Source: Hordeum vulgare subsp. vulgare
Lineage: Eukaryota > Streptophyta > Magnoliopsida > Poales > Poaceae
Length of the DNA stretch: 64,000 bases
Direction of reading: 5' to 3'
Assembly (NCBI RefSeq): GCF_904849725.1
Contig: NC_058518.1
Location: 390,463,581 to 390,527,580 of the forward strand
A program made the translations under genes and the position numbers. This document shows, piece after piece, positions 35,392 to 46,238 of this stretch; the stretch's first letter is position 1, and each line of letters begins with the position of its first letter. The notes beneath the pieces were generated by a model. It had not been told where the DNA came from, made no database searches, and saw only the letters and a program-made list of their open reading frames with translations.

Positions 35392-38300
35392 TATAACGAC
35401 GAAGATGCGGTCCTATCCGATTTAGGGGACGAGGCCCCGAATTGGAAAGAAGCACATCTAAGCGTTTCGCAAGCACGGTAACATAGCACATGCATAATAA
35501 TAGTAGAATGACAATTAGGGATTCAACTGCCATCTCATAAATATATCAGAGTTACATCACGCATCCAAACAAGGTAGTTCCGCTACGGACTACAAAACAT
35601 GAGAAATGACTATGCTACCCTGCATGCTTGCCCACGATCACGACCACGCCTCAGTCTTCTCGATAGTTCACGTACAGCCGGTCGTTCTCCTCATCGTCCT
35701 GCCACACCTGCTGCGTGCCGTCGGGATCACCTGTCTCGGGGGTACCTGTACCTGTTGGCGTTTTGAAGGAATCTTTGAGCCACGGGGACTCAACAATCTA
35801 TGACCTCGGTGCCAGAACTAGTCAAAATATTAGGTAGGGAAGGTGGAGTATTTAGGTTGCAGCATCCTAAGCAACTATGGTGGCTAACTTACGTAGAACA
35901 TGTATTGACGGTAGTCTATACTAGCGATCAATGATTACCTAATCACTAAGTGATCCTTTACACCTACTTACGTCAATCATAACCCCTCCGTGTTCCCCAT
36001 CGAAGAGAGGTCTTCGAGGGGACAGTCACGGTTACGCACACAGTTGGCAATTTTATTAGATTAGGTTCAAGTTATCTATAACCGGATGTTAACAAATATT
36101 CCAAGTTGCCACATAACCGCGGGCACGGCTTTCCGAAAGATTAAACCATGCAGCGGTGCTCCAACTAGTCCATCACAAACGGTCACGGGCCGTAAAGTAA
36201 TCCTCTATCACGAATCTCGTGATCTCGTCGGATTCCTTAGAGGAAAACCTCCACTCTAGGGAGAACCAAAGCTTCACCGGGATTCCTATATGCAAGATAT
36301 ATCGCTAAGGTAAGACAAGACTAGAAGGACCTCCCGTCATGTCGACGACCCCGATAAGAGCCGCGTATCTCAGCCTCAGGACACGATGGATGATCTAGAC
36401 GTCGGGATGGCTAAACCTCTGGGTGACCAGTGGGGCCCCGGACATCGCTCAGGTGGGACCAACACTCATGAGGAGCACTGGCCCGGGTTGTTGATTAAAT
36501 TCCTTGGCGTAGCTATTCCCTATGCAGATTATTATTAAGTGATTAGCAGATTTTAACCAATGTTGGGTCCTGTCGAACAAGTCTTAACACTACATGATTT
36601 ATTAAGGGGGTCCCCATAACAACCCCGAACGTGTTAGGAGCAATCAGTTATGGAATCAAACACCGGTAGCCGGTAACTATGGCGGCAATAACGGAACAAA
36701 ACACCCGGCAAAAGGCTAGGCCTTCCGTTATTTACCAAGTATATAGGTGAATTAATTAAAAACAGATTTAACATAATGATATCAAACTCATGTTATCACA
36801 TGAGACAATTGCACCTCCAACTAGCAACGCTAACATTAGTAGCTGAGCAAAGCCTACTTAGCCATTCAAGATTTGCTAGGAAGGGATACATGTTTGGGTT
36901 TCCTGGAAATATCAGGAGGCAATTATTTCAGTGGTAGGCAGCAAGCATATGACGGAAGAAACGTAATCTAGCATAACAAGTCTAAAGATGGAATCAAGGT
37001 CATATCATCTTGCATGTGATGTCCTCACCTTGGAACTGCTCTTGTTCGTCCTGCACGTACTCCCCCAGATCCACGTAATCGCTCTCCGATCCCGGTGCTA
37101 CCCAACATAAGAATAACATCCAATGAAAAAAAGCACCACAAGATGCAACAAGCACATGATGCATGAGATGAAGCTGAACATGCACCTCTATTCTACTCAC
37201 TTGCACAAGCATGAGAAGATAACACAAGTTCCTGGACAGAACTGTAATCTAAGCTACCTTGACATGCATGAGGACGACATGAACAGATGCGTCACGCGAA
37301 AACGATGCAAAAACATATAAAGAACGTTACAAATGGAGCTACGGATCAACCGGAAACAACGAAACAAGAAATAGAGTCCTACGTATCAAATCCAACACAA
37401 CACACTCCAATGGTATACTTATGGTATTCCTAGGTTGCCAAGACATAAAACAAACAAGAATGGATGGGGTGGTGCAAAGAAATATCACCACAACATCATC
37501 TATGCACCCACAAGCATCAAAACATCAAAGCTACACAATCTTCCATAAAGAGCATCATAGCAGTTTGAGAGCTACATGCAAAGCACCTACAACCACCCAA
37601 ATATGCCAAATAGGATATGTGGCAGAAGCTATCCAAGAGTACTACAAGCACAAGCAAAAAGATAATACAAAGGAGTTACATACAGAAAGTTACATAGCTC
37701 CTAACTTGGACAAAAATATCAGTTTTCAGGGACTTAGTGAAAATTCCAGATTCTCACTAGTTGTTTATGCTCTAAAGCATTTTGACAGCACCCAAAACAA
37801 TATCTACAGGACTCCAAATGGAATGAAAATTGACAGAGAGCCAGACAAACACAAAAGCTACAACTTCCCAGTTGATAGCAAAGGCTGATTCCCAACACAT
37901 GGACTTCTACAAGCACAACAACAGGAGAAGAAAATATAAGCAGATTCTCAGACTTGGTGAAAATCACAGATTTTCACTAATCTGGAATTTCAGCCACATG
38001 CCTACTTTCACTAGGCACAACTTGCACATATGAACTCCTCAGCATGAAACAAAACCAACATGTGGTAGAGGGGTTCACCCTCTACTGCCACAACAAAGAA
38101 TCAACCTCTTGGGCTCATCACATCACATGGAACCAAGCTCTAAACATGGAAGAAAACTGAAATATGACATTCCCAGAAAGTGTTCCAAAGGAAAAAGTGA
38201 TTCCACCAATGGATTCCTGGGATGATTCTACCCCAAAAACATATATAATACATAGGCACTTGCATGGAATAATTGGGCACAAACTTGAAAAGAAAACCTA

Positions 38301-38439
38301 CACGGAATCACATGGACTGAATAGTGCATCATCACATGTGCTTCCACTAGCTCATCACTTATACATGTTCTTGCACATGTCCACAACCCCAATGGTGACA
38401 TGAGGGTTTAGACCTCATGTATGTGTGCCATGGCACACC

Positions 38440-38830
38440 ACCACACACACTCTTGCATCAAGCACAACATAATATAAACACCTACACATGCTAATGAGAA
38501 CACACACACTAGATTACATCACATCATCTATACACCTACACATATAAACATGCACATAAGCTCACCAAGGCCCATCATGCCTTGGGCATGTGTGTGGAAC
38601 ACACACACACACTAGCACACTCAACTTGCACACACACACACAAGCTCAACTACCACACAACAAGGTATGTGGGGGGGGACCCACACACACACTTTCACAT
38701 CACTTGCACACTCAAGTGCAAGGCTCATCCTATCACATACACAAGAACCATATCCTACATATATATGATATGCATCTATACATGCAACTAGAGCTAGCCA
38801 CACATTCAAACACACACACCTCATGCAAAG
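38440..38830. repeat. CA-rich simple sequence in the chromovirus LTR
   Basis: ACACACAC runs and CACAC-rich text, also present in the second LTR copy (60580-60970). Copy lengths of the runs differ. Open frames here (His/Thr-rich) are low-complexity artefacts. Confidence 0.85.
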
Positions 38831-39024
38831 CATCTATCTCATAACACATGGCACTCAAGTCTACCATGCATATCTATCATGCTAGCAACAAAACTAAAGT
38901 CAGCATGCTGTTTGTGAGCTAAAACAAATGCCACACATGGTAACCAAGCAACTGCAACAACTGTGCAAACTCACATATGCAAAACAAGAAAGAAAAGCAA
39001 AAGAAAAATAAAAGAAATGGGGTG

Positions 39025-39079
39025 GGTTTCAAACCCAGGCCCCCCTGGATCACAACACAGCAACAACACCACCATGCTA
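39025..39079 (-). other. tRNA-like segment 1 (A/B box pair) in chromovirus LTR
   Basis: On the minus strand TAGCATGGTGG (A-box-like) is followed 44 bases later by GGTTTGAAACC (B-box/T-loop-like) with a paired T-stem around it. The second LTR has TAGCAGGGTGT and GGTTCGAAACC (61167-61177). No 5' acceptor strand pairs with the 3' side, so it is not a functional tRNA gene. Confidence 0.5.
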
Positions 39080-39166
39080 CTGCACCAGCACTCGACAGAT
39101 ACAGCGAAGAGAGCAGGTTATGCTCTCTAGTGCAGTTACTCTATCGAAAAACCGAAAAACAAAAGG

Positions 39167-39229
39167 GGCGCCGAGGGGATTCGAACCCCCGATGTGTCTC
39201 TGCACCAAAACGCATCTGCCACTCTGCTA
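39167..39229 (-). other. tRNA-like segment 2 (A/B box pair) in chromovirus LTR
   Basis: Minus strand TAGCAGAGTGG (39219-39229) fits the pol III A box, and GGTTCGAATCC (39177-39187) fits the B box exactly, 42 bases apart start to start. A 5-bp T-stem and a 3' acceptor-like CGGCGCC follow. The 5' acceptor half is absent. The segment is conserved in the other LTR (61319-61371). Confidence 0.55.
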
Positions 39230-40694
39230 CTACTTCGTATCTTAACATAGGGCAGGAGTTAACCCTTTTGAGAAACCCCCTCATGCAGCTCCTGTGTCCG
39301 ACAGTGGCCGGAACAGGGGAAGGTGCTCGCCAGCGTTACATGCAAAATTAAACTATGGCTAGTTGATGGAAGGAATCCCTTGCTCCCACGGTTCCATTTC
39401 CCTAACTAAACCTACTCGAGGGGGCCTACAGCAACGGCTCGTCGAGGCACGGCGGCTCCGTCGACAGAGAAGGAACGACGTCAACGCTACGGCCTACTGC
39501 ACTCGATCTGGGACATGGAAGAAGGGGATATGGATCTACCTCACCTACTGGACGAGGTGGTCGCGTGGGCCAGAGAGGATGTAGAGGAAGAAGGGGAAGG
39601 AGCCACTCGGGGAAGATCGTCGGGGAAGAAGACCGTCGTCGCCGAGGTAGTGGAAGCAGGGTCGATCTCGTCAAAGTAGCCACGGTAATGGGCTCCTGGT
39701 AGATCCCGCGTGCTCGCCGAGGTGTTGGAGGGGCCACAGGTGTACGGGCGCGACGACGAGGAGCTTCTCAGCTTGCGGCCATGGCGGAGGAGGTCGATCC
39801 CCTTACCTGGTGTCGTCGACAGAGAGGGAGAATGAGATGGGATGGAGGTGGTGGTGCGAGAGAGGAACCCTAAGCTGCACGGACGCCAAGGGTGGCTTAT
39901 AAGGAGGAGTAGAGGCGAGGGACGCGCCTCGACGTCCGTGATGGCGTCTGCTGCCGTCGCTCTGCCTCTGTCTCTGAAAAAAATCTAACAGAGGAAGGAG
40001 AACAGGGAATGACGTCTATAGGAGAAGGAGGGGAGCTGGGCCTGCTAGTGGGAGGAGGCCCACTAGTTGGCGCCAAATAAAAGAAAGTTTAAATCCCTCG
40101 GGTTTCCAATTACAAATTAACCAGCGAAATAAAAATAAGGCAAAGCCAAATCTGTTGGGGTTAAAAACAAAACAAAAATGCCCCTGGTCGTAAGGGTTTA
40201 TGACCTATTTAAATAAATTGGAAAAGAAGAATTTGGAGCAATTAAATATTAACAAAACAGAATTTATTGGATCTGTTTTGTGAATATTAGCACCTTTAAA
40301 TCGTATTTTCAAATTAGCAAAACACATCCTCACAAACACCAAAAATACATGCTAAAACATAGGCATTTTTAAAACAAGAAAGGATCAAGTAACTTTTGGG
40401 CTTGAGATAAAAGAGAGGGGGAAGTTTTAAACCCTAGGGGAAATCCACATAGTGCTTACTACTAACACTTGCACTCACATCATTTCACATAACACCATCA
40501 CACCATAAACACACATGGATTCACAAAGGCACAAACACAAGACATGGATTGGATGGAATGCATGCGTGCCAAAGGAAAACAAATCAAGGTGACATCACAT
40601 GAAATCATATGCACTGAGCTCTCATATCAATGACAAGGTGGACCCACATAGAGAAGGTTCCAAATAGGGAAAGATACACTCTTGGGGCATTACA

Positions 40695-40710
40695 AACTCT
40701 CCCACACTAC
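40695..40710 (-). promoter_or_regulatory. Polypurine tract of the chromovirus
   Basis: Minus strand GTAGTGTGGGAGAGTT lies directly before the 3' LTR. It would prime second-strand DNA synthesis. Confidence 0.75.
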
Positions 40711-40731
40711 AAAAAGATCTCGCCCCGAGAT

Positions 40732-42201
40732 CTAAGACTGAAAGAACTCCGGAAATTCAGAACGGAGGTGATCCTCGCGTTCCCAAGTAGCCTCTTTATC
40801 GAAATGGTGTGACCACTGCACTTTGAGAAATTTGACAGTATTGTTGTGGGTCTTGCGCTCAGTCGCCTTGAGAACCGCAACTGGATGCTCACGGTAGGAT
40901 AGGTCAGGCTGGAGGTCGATGTCTTGAAGATGAACAGTGTGCTCGGGAGTCTTGAAGCATCTCTGGAGCTGAGAGACATGGAACACGTCATGCACATTTG
41001 CAAAGTTTGACGGGAGCTCGAGATGGTACGCAAGGTCGCCTCTCTTGCCAACAACTCTAAAAGGACCAACGAAACGAGGCGCAAGCTTTCCTTTGATGCC
41101 AAAGCGCTGCATACCCTTCATAAGCGACACCTTGAGATAGACGAAGTCATCAAGCTCATAAGACATGTCACGATGCTTGCTATCATAATAGCTCTTCTGA
41201 CGGGACTGAGCTGCTCTGAGATTGTTCTGAATGACCCGACACATCTCCTCAGCTTCTTCTATCAAGTCATTCCCAAGGATCTGATGCTCACCGGTCTCGG
41301 ACCAGTTGAGCGGGCTACGACACTTCCTGCCATAGAGAATCTCAAACGGAGCTTTGCCTGAACTAGCTTGATAACTGTTGTTATACGAGAACTCAGCGAA
41401 AGGCAAGCAATCTTCCCACTTCATGCCAAAAGAGATAACACAGGCTCTCAGCATATCCTCAAGAACTTGATTGACTCGTTCCACTTGACCACTAGTCTGA
41501 GGATGAAAAGTTGTGCTGAAGCGTATCTTCGTGCCCATTGCAGACTAAAAAGAGTCCCAAAACTTGGAAGTGAAGATACTTCCGTGATCCGAAGAGATCA
41601 TCATACGCACGCCATGCAAAGACACTATCCTGGAAGTGTACAACTCTGCAAGCTGAGCTGCCGAAATGGATTCCTTGACTGGAAGAAAATGAGCCACTTT
41701 ACTCAACTTGTCGATGACGACGAAGATGGCATCATTACCCTTCTTGGACTTCAGAAACCCGGTGAGGAAATCCATCTCAATATGGTTGACCTTCTACTCG
41801 GGAATGGGCAATGGATGCAAAAGACCTTCTGGATGTTGATGCTCTGCTTTCACCCTTCGACATACATCACATTCATTTACGAACTGAGAAATCTCACGCT
41901 TCATGCGAGTCCACCAAAAGGTCTGTTTCAAGTCCTGATACATCTTGGAGCTTCCAGGATGAATAGAGAGCAGAGAGTTATGAGCTTCTTCCTTGATTAC
42001 CTTTCTGAGATCACCTTTCGGAATGACAAGACGATCCTCAAAGAACAACGTGTATCTGGCATCAACAGTGAATCACTTATATTTGGGAAGACCCTTTGCC
42101 ACACCAATCTTGACTTTCTTCACCATAGCATCAAGAAGCTGTGCTGCTCGCACCTTATCTTCCAAGGTAGGAGAGATCTGAAGATTTGCAAGAAATCCCT
42201 G
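40732..42201 (-). pseudogene. Integrase with chromodomain of the chromovirus
   Basis: Integrase inserts the cDNA, and the chromodomain directs it to particular chromatin. The zinc region (HNSLLSIHPG, CDVCRRVKAEH) lies at 42048-41794. The core has Asp in EMDFLTGF and SSDHGSIF and Glu in GQVERVNQ. The C-terminal open stretch (41538-40732, 268 residues) includes GKLAPRFVGPF and ends with the chromodomain-like HPVAVLKATE, VKFLKVQWSHH and EATWEREDHLR. Stops separate the blocks (near 41791, 41542 and about 42070), and the second core motif is SDHGS where SDRGS is usual. Confidence 0.87.
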
Positions 42202-43706
42202 ACGTACTAACTAAAGGTTGAGCATCGTGAAAGACTCACAAAGGTCAGGCTGGAGAGGCTTCAGAATGAGACTGTTGTAGTAAGCCTTCCTGCTCAAAGC
42301 ATCTGCCATGGCATTAGCTTTGCCTGGCGTGTACTCAACACTCGAATTAAAATATTGGAGCATTTCCACCCAACGAGTTTGCGGGAGATTCAGGTTAGGC
42401 TGGGGAAGATGTACTTGAGACTCTTGTGATCGGTGAACACTTCAACCTTTAGTTCCAACAAGAGGTGTCGCCAAGTCATCAGAGCGTGTACCACAGCTGC
42501 TAGCTCAAGATCATGCACAGGATAATTCTTCTCCGCTGGCTTCAACTTCCTGGAGGTATAAGCAACCACTTTCTTCTCTTGCATCAGAACTGCACCAAGA
42601 CCTTGAAGAGAGGCGTCGCAGAACACTTGGTAAGGCTTGGAATCATTCGGAGGAACCAAGACTGGAGTAGATGTGAGATTCTCTTTGAGTGTGTCGAAGG
42701 CCAACTAACACTCTCAAGACCAAGCATACTTCACACCTTTCTGAAGAAAATTTGAGAGCGGCTTAGCAATCTTGGAGAAGTTCTCAACGAACCTTCTGCA
42801 ATAGCTTGCAAGCCCGAGAAAGCTTCGAAGCTGCTTCACATTCTACGGAGGCTCCCATTCAACAATGGCCTGCACCTTCGACGGATCAACTTTGATGCCC
42901 TCGCCAGAGATAATGTGCCCAAGATAGATGAGTTCTTTCAACCAGAACTCACACTTGGAAAACTTGGCATACAATTTGAACTCCCTCAGCTTATCAAGCA
43001 CCAATCTGAGATGTTCCTCATGTTCTTCCTCAGTTTCAGAAAAGAACAGAATATCATCAAGATAAAGCAAGACGAAGTCATTCTTGAACGGAGAGAATAT
43101 GTAGTTCATCAATCGACAAAATGTCGGAGGCGCATTTGCCAGACCAAAAGACATGACCGTATACTCATACGAGCCAAAACTAGTCCTGAAAGCAGTCTTC
43201 GGAATATCCTCTTCGCGAATGCGAATTTGATGATAGCCCATTCTGAGATCGAGCTTGGAGAAGATCTTAGCCCCTTTCAACTGTTCAAACAACTCATTTA
43301 TGTTCGGAAGTGGGTACTGGTTCCTGATTGTCTTCTTGTTCAATGGACGGTAATCGACACACAACCGGTCCATGCCATCCTTCTTCTTAACAAACAGAAC
43401 TCCACAGCCCCACGGAGACGAGCTCGGTCTAATCAAACCCAAACGCTCCTGCTCATCGAGTTGCCTCTTAAGTTCCTTCAACTCTTCTGGACCCAATTTG
43501 TACGGCCGTTTGCACACAGGGTCAGTACCTGGTTCAAGCTCAATGACAAATTCAACTTCTCGGTGCGGAGGCATTCCTGGCAGCTCTTCTCGAAACACAT
43601 CTTCATACTCGCAGACCACTGGGACTTGCGAAATACGATTAATCTCACACTTTTCATTCAAAGAGAACAGACGGATTGTGTCATCGCGCGCCGCGAATAT
43701 AATCAC
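42202..43706 (-). pseudogene. Reverse transcriptase / RNase H of the chromovirus
   Basis: RT is open from 43706 to 42843 with [33 protein letters not shown] and the catalytic YLDD at about residues 215-218, all intact. A TAG at 42843 and two stops near 42705-42720 lead into RNase H, with [29 protein letters not shown] and [11 protein letters not shown] frameshift near 42395-42410 breaks the connection to the RNase H C-terminus (EYTPGKANAMADALSRK, near 42300) and the integrase beyond it. Confidence 0.88.
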
Positions 43707-45177
43707 ATCCTCCTAAGAGTGAGTAAGTTTCACTTCTTTAGCTTCACAATCAATCGATGCCTTGTTCATGGCCAATCAGTCCATACCAAGGATCAAATCA
43801 ATGTCAGACTTGCCCAAGACATACGAAGAAGCCAGAAAAGAATAACTGCCCATCTTGACAGAAACATCTGGAGCACGAGTACTAGCATGCATGAACTTGC
43901 CTGGACAAACTACTGACAATGGTCTAGGAAGCTCTTCAACATGAACATTATGCTTGGATGCAAATGGAATGGCGAGGAACGAATGCGAAGCACCAGAATC
44001 AAACAACACTTTAGCAGGAATATCATTGATGGGGAGGTTACCCATGATCACATCTGACGAGTTTTCTACCTCAGCTGCATTCACCATGTTGACTCGAGAA
44101 GACCTGGGGTTGAACTTCACGAGAGCATTGCTTGGAGGTTTGCCTGGAGGAGGAGGCGGTAGATGGAGCTGAGAAGTGCACTTGTTGGCATAGTGACCCT
44201 TCTGCCCACACTTGTGACACGTAACCTCTGCTGGCTGATGGTACTGTGTATGAGGAGGCCCTTGCTTCTGTTGCTGGAATCTCTGCTGGAAAACTGGGTT
44301 GGGTGGGTGGGAAGAACCACGGTCACCAGAATGCTTGAACTGCTGCGTGTGCCGAGGAGGAGGAGGAGACACCCAAAACTTTTGTTGCTTCTGAACCACC
44401 TGAGTAGAAGACGAGCTGGAATCTCTGAAGCGCTTCTTAGAATTCTCCACCCTGAGCAAAACTGCCTCAGCCCTGAGAGCTAAGTTGTAGAACTTATCGA
44501 ACTCCTCAGGATCGTGCAAAGCAAGAGCTAACTGCAAATCTTCTTTCAAGCCACCTCTGAACTGATAAATCTTGCTCTTCTGATCAGGGATATCCTGCAA
44601 GGCGTAACGGGCTAGCTCGTGGAACTCGACGTTGTACTTGTACACAGATTTACCACCCTGCTTCAAGCGCCTGAACTTCTCACGCATTTCCTCCACGAAG
44701 CTGGACGGAATGTAGTGGGATCTGAAGTCATGGCAGAACTCATCCCAAGTGATCACTCTAGCACCCCTGGAATCCTTCAACTATTGCCACCAGATAGATG
44801 CTTGCCCCTTCAGTTGGAATGTTGCAAACTTAACGAAATCCTCAGGATGAGAATTGATGCATTCAAAGTGCTTGTTCATGTCACAGATCCAATCCTCGGC
44901 ATCAAACGACTGGTCATAGGAAGTGAAAGTCTTCGGCTGATTTGACAGGAACTGACTCAAATTAGCAAACTGATTGCCACCATGCTGGAAATTGCCTTGC
45001 TGCTGATTAGCCCTCTCTTGCAACAACTGTAGCAGCATCTGAGTGTTTGCATTAGTAGCAGCCATCACCGCTTGCCAAGCCTCTGCAGGAGGAGGCGGTG
45101 GCCGAGGAGGATTCTTTGGAGGAGGTGGTGGTGGCGGCACATCCTCACGCCCTGGATTCTGACGAGTTGGTGGAGCC
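43707..45177 (-). pseudogene. Gag and protease of the chromovirus
   Basis: The gag Met at 45177 opens MAPPTRQNPGRED with a Pro-rich N-terminus, followed by a gag domain (SFDAEDWICDMNKHFE, FKLKQGGKSVYKYNVEF-like text, LQDIPDQKSKIYQFRGGL). A CCHC zinc knuckle reads CHKCGQKGHYANKC. Protease follows with LFDSGASHSF as its active site. A TAG at 44781-44783 splits gag after SIWWQ. A stop at 43776 ends the protease frame (LILGMD), and another lies near 43714. The frame is otherwise continuous, so this is an element inactivated mainly by nonsense mutations. Confidence 0.88.
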
Positions 45178-45236
45178 ATCCTGAAGACGGACAACACATT
45201 AGCCCACAGAATAAATTGACGGAATAGCTGAATCAA

Positions 45237-46223
45237 AATGGCAGGAATATCTGAATAGGAATATTAACAATTGCACTTGAACAAAATAGTAAGAATGCTT
45301 CCTCAAAGTGACGGTCGACAAAATTCTGATTAAGACCACTTGCAAACAAGTATGAGCTAGAACTGCTCGGAACAAACATATGATCGAGATTTCATCCGAT
45401 ATCCTCGTGGATAAGATCGCACGGGCTCGAATTTACAGTAGCCATCCTGTGCAACGTAGTGCACACGACTTACGAAGTATCCCCGAGTCGTAGCGAGCTA
45501 CAAGGACTCTTTAAGACACAACGAGAACCGCTATAAGACGACCGTGAACAAACATGCCCACTGAACATCGAATCCCAACCTCACATCATGCATCTGTAGG
45601 AAGATTGTCCTATAAGTTACTACTTGATGTCCCACCTATGAATTCCCGAAATATCTGGTCATGCAATCTGGTACACGGATACAAGGAGTAATATTCACAC
45701 AACTCCTATACTAACCCATCCACTGTATCACATCCGTCAACACATAACCAGAATCTCGGACCTTCATCTACAACAGACCCTCGTGATCACAATGATACAA
45801 AGTATGGCAGTACTCCCAAACAATCTGCACCAGTACTAGGGACATCGGGGTTATCTCGCCATTACCCGTATTGAAGCAATAACGAACATCCTTCGTTCTT
45901 AGATACTCAGAAATCTGAATGATGGTGATGTGCAGAAGAATCCCCTGGAGCTCAACTCCCCGGAAGAAATCAAGGCAGACAGGAGGCACCAAGACAAAAC
46001 TCCGTCACATCGAAATCATATAGATTTCACAAATACCCGCATGATCCTAAAAAAATTTGAGCGAGAAGAGGAGTAGAATTAAGATTTCCTAAGTCAGGAA
46101 CCTCACCAGAGCATGGAAGAGGAGAAAAAAGAATCCTACTCTCCGATATAACTAAGACTCAAAACATTTTACTAGACTCGACTCGGCCAAGTACGATGAC
46201 ACAAAGGCTCCTATGGTCGTAAG
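45237..46223 (-). other. Untranslated leader of the chromovirus
   Basis: About 1 kb between primer site and gag with no conserved frame and nothing else recognised. Confidence 0.7.
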
Positions 46224-46235
46224 GCTCTGATACCA
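46224..46235 (-). promoter_or_regulatory. Primer-binding site of the chromovirus
   Basis: Minus strand TGGTATCAGAGC, the initiator-Met tRNA complement, three bases from the LTR edge at 46239. Confidence 0.92.
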
Positions 46236-46238
46236 ACT

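Larger units (their letters stand above)
35392..40694 (-). repeat. 3' LTR of the chromovirus (5,303 bp)
   Basis: It runs from TATAACGACGAAGATGCGG to CTTGGGGCATTACA on the plus strand and matches 46239-49255 plus 60569-62837 throughout. It holds a CA-rich tract (38440-38830) and two tRNA-like segments on the minus strand. No conserved protein is seen: the small plus- and minus-strand frames are also present in the other LTR but with unrelated breaks and no recognisable domain. Confidence 0.9.

Noticed and set aside
37000..38403. Small open frames repeated at 47830-49231
   Set aside because: They repeat because the chromovirus LTR is present twice. Breaks differ between copies and there is no recognisable domain or codon bias.
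38582..38844. His/Thr-rich frames
   Set aside because: They are translated CA repeats.
39167..39236. Functional tRNA gene on the minus strand
   Set aside because: T-arm and A/B boxes are present, but no 5' acceptor strand pairs with the 3' side and no convincing anticodon stem forms.
41368..42210. Long plus-strand frame of 280 codons over the chromovirus integrase
   Set aside because: It is the antisense shadow of the integrase frame; all domain signals are on the minus strand.
42915..43916. Plus-strand frame of 333 codons over chromovirus RT
   Set aside because: It is the complement of the RT/protease frame, with no known domain.
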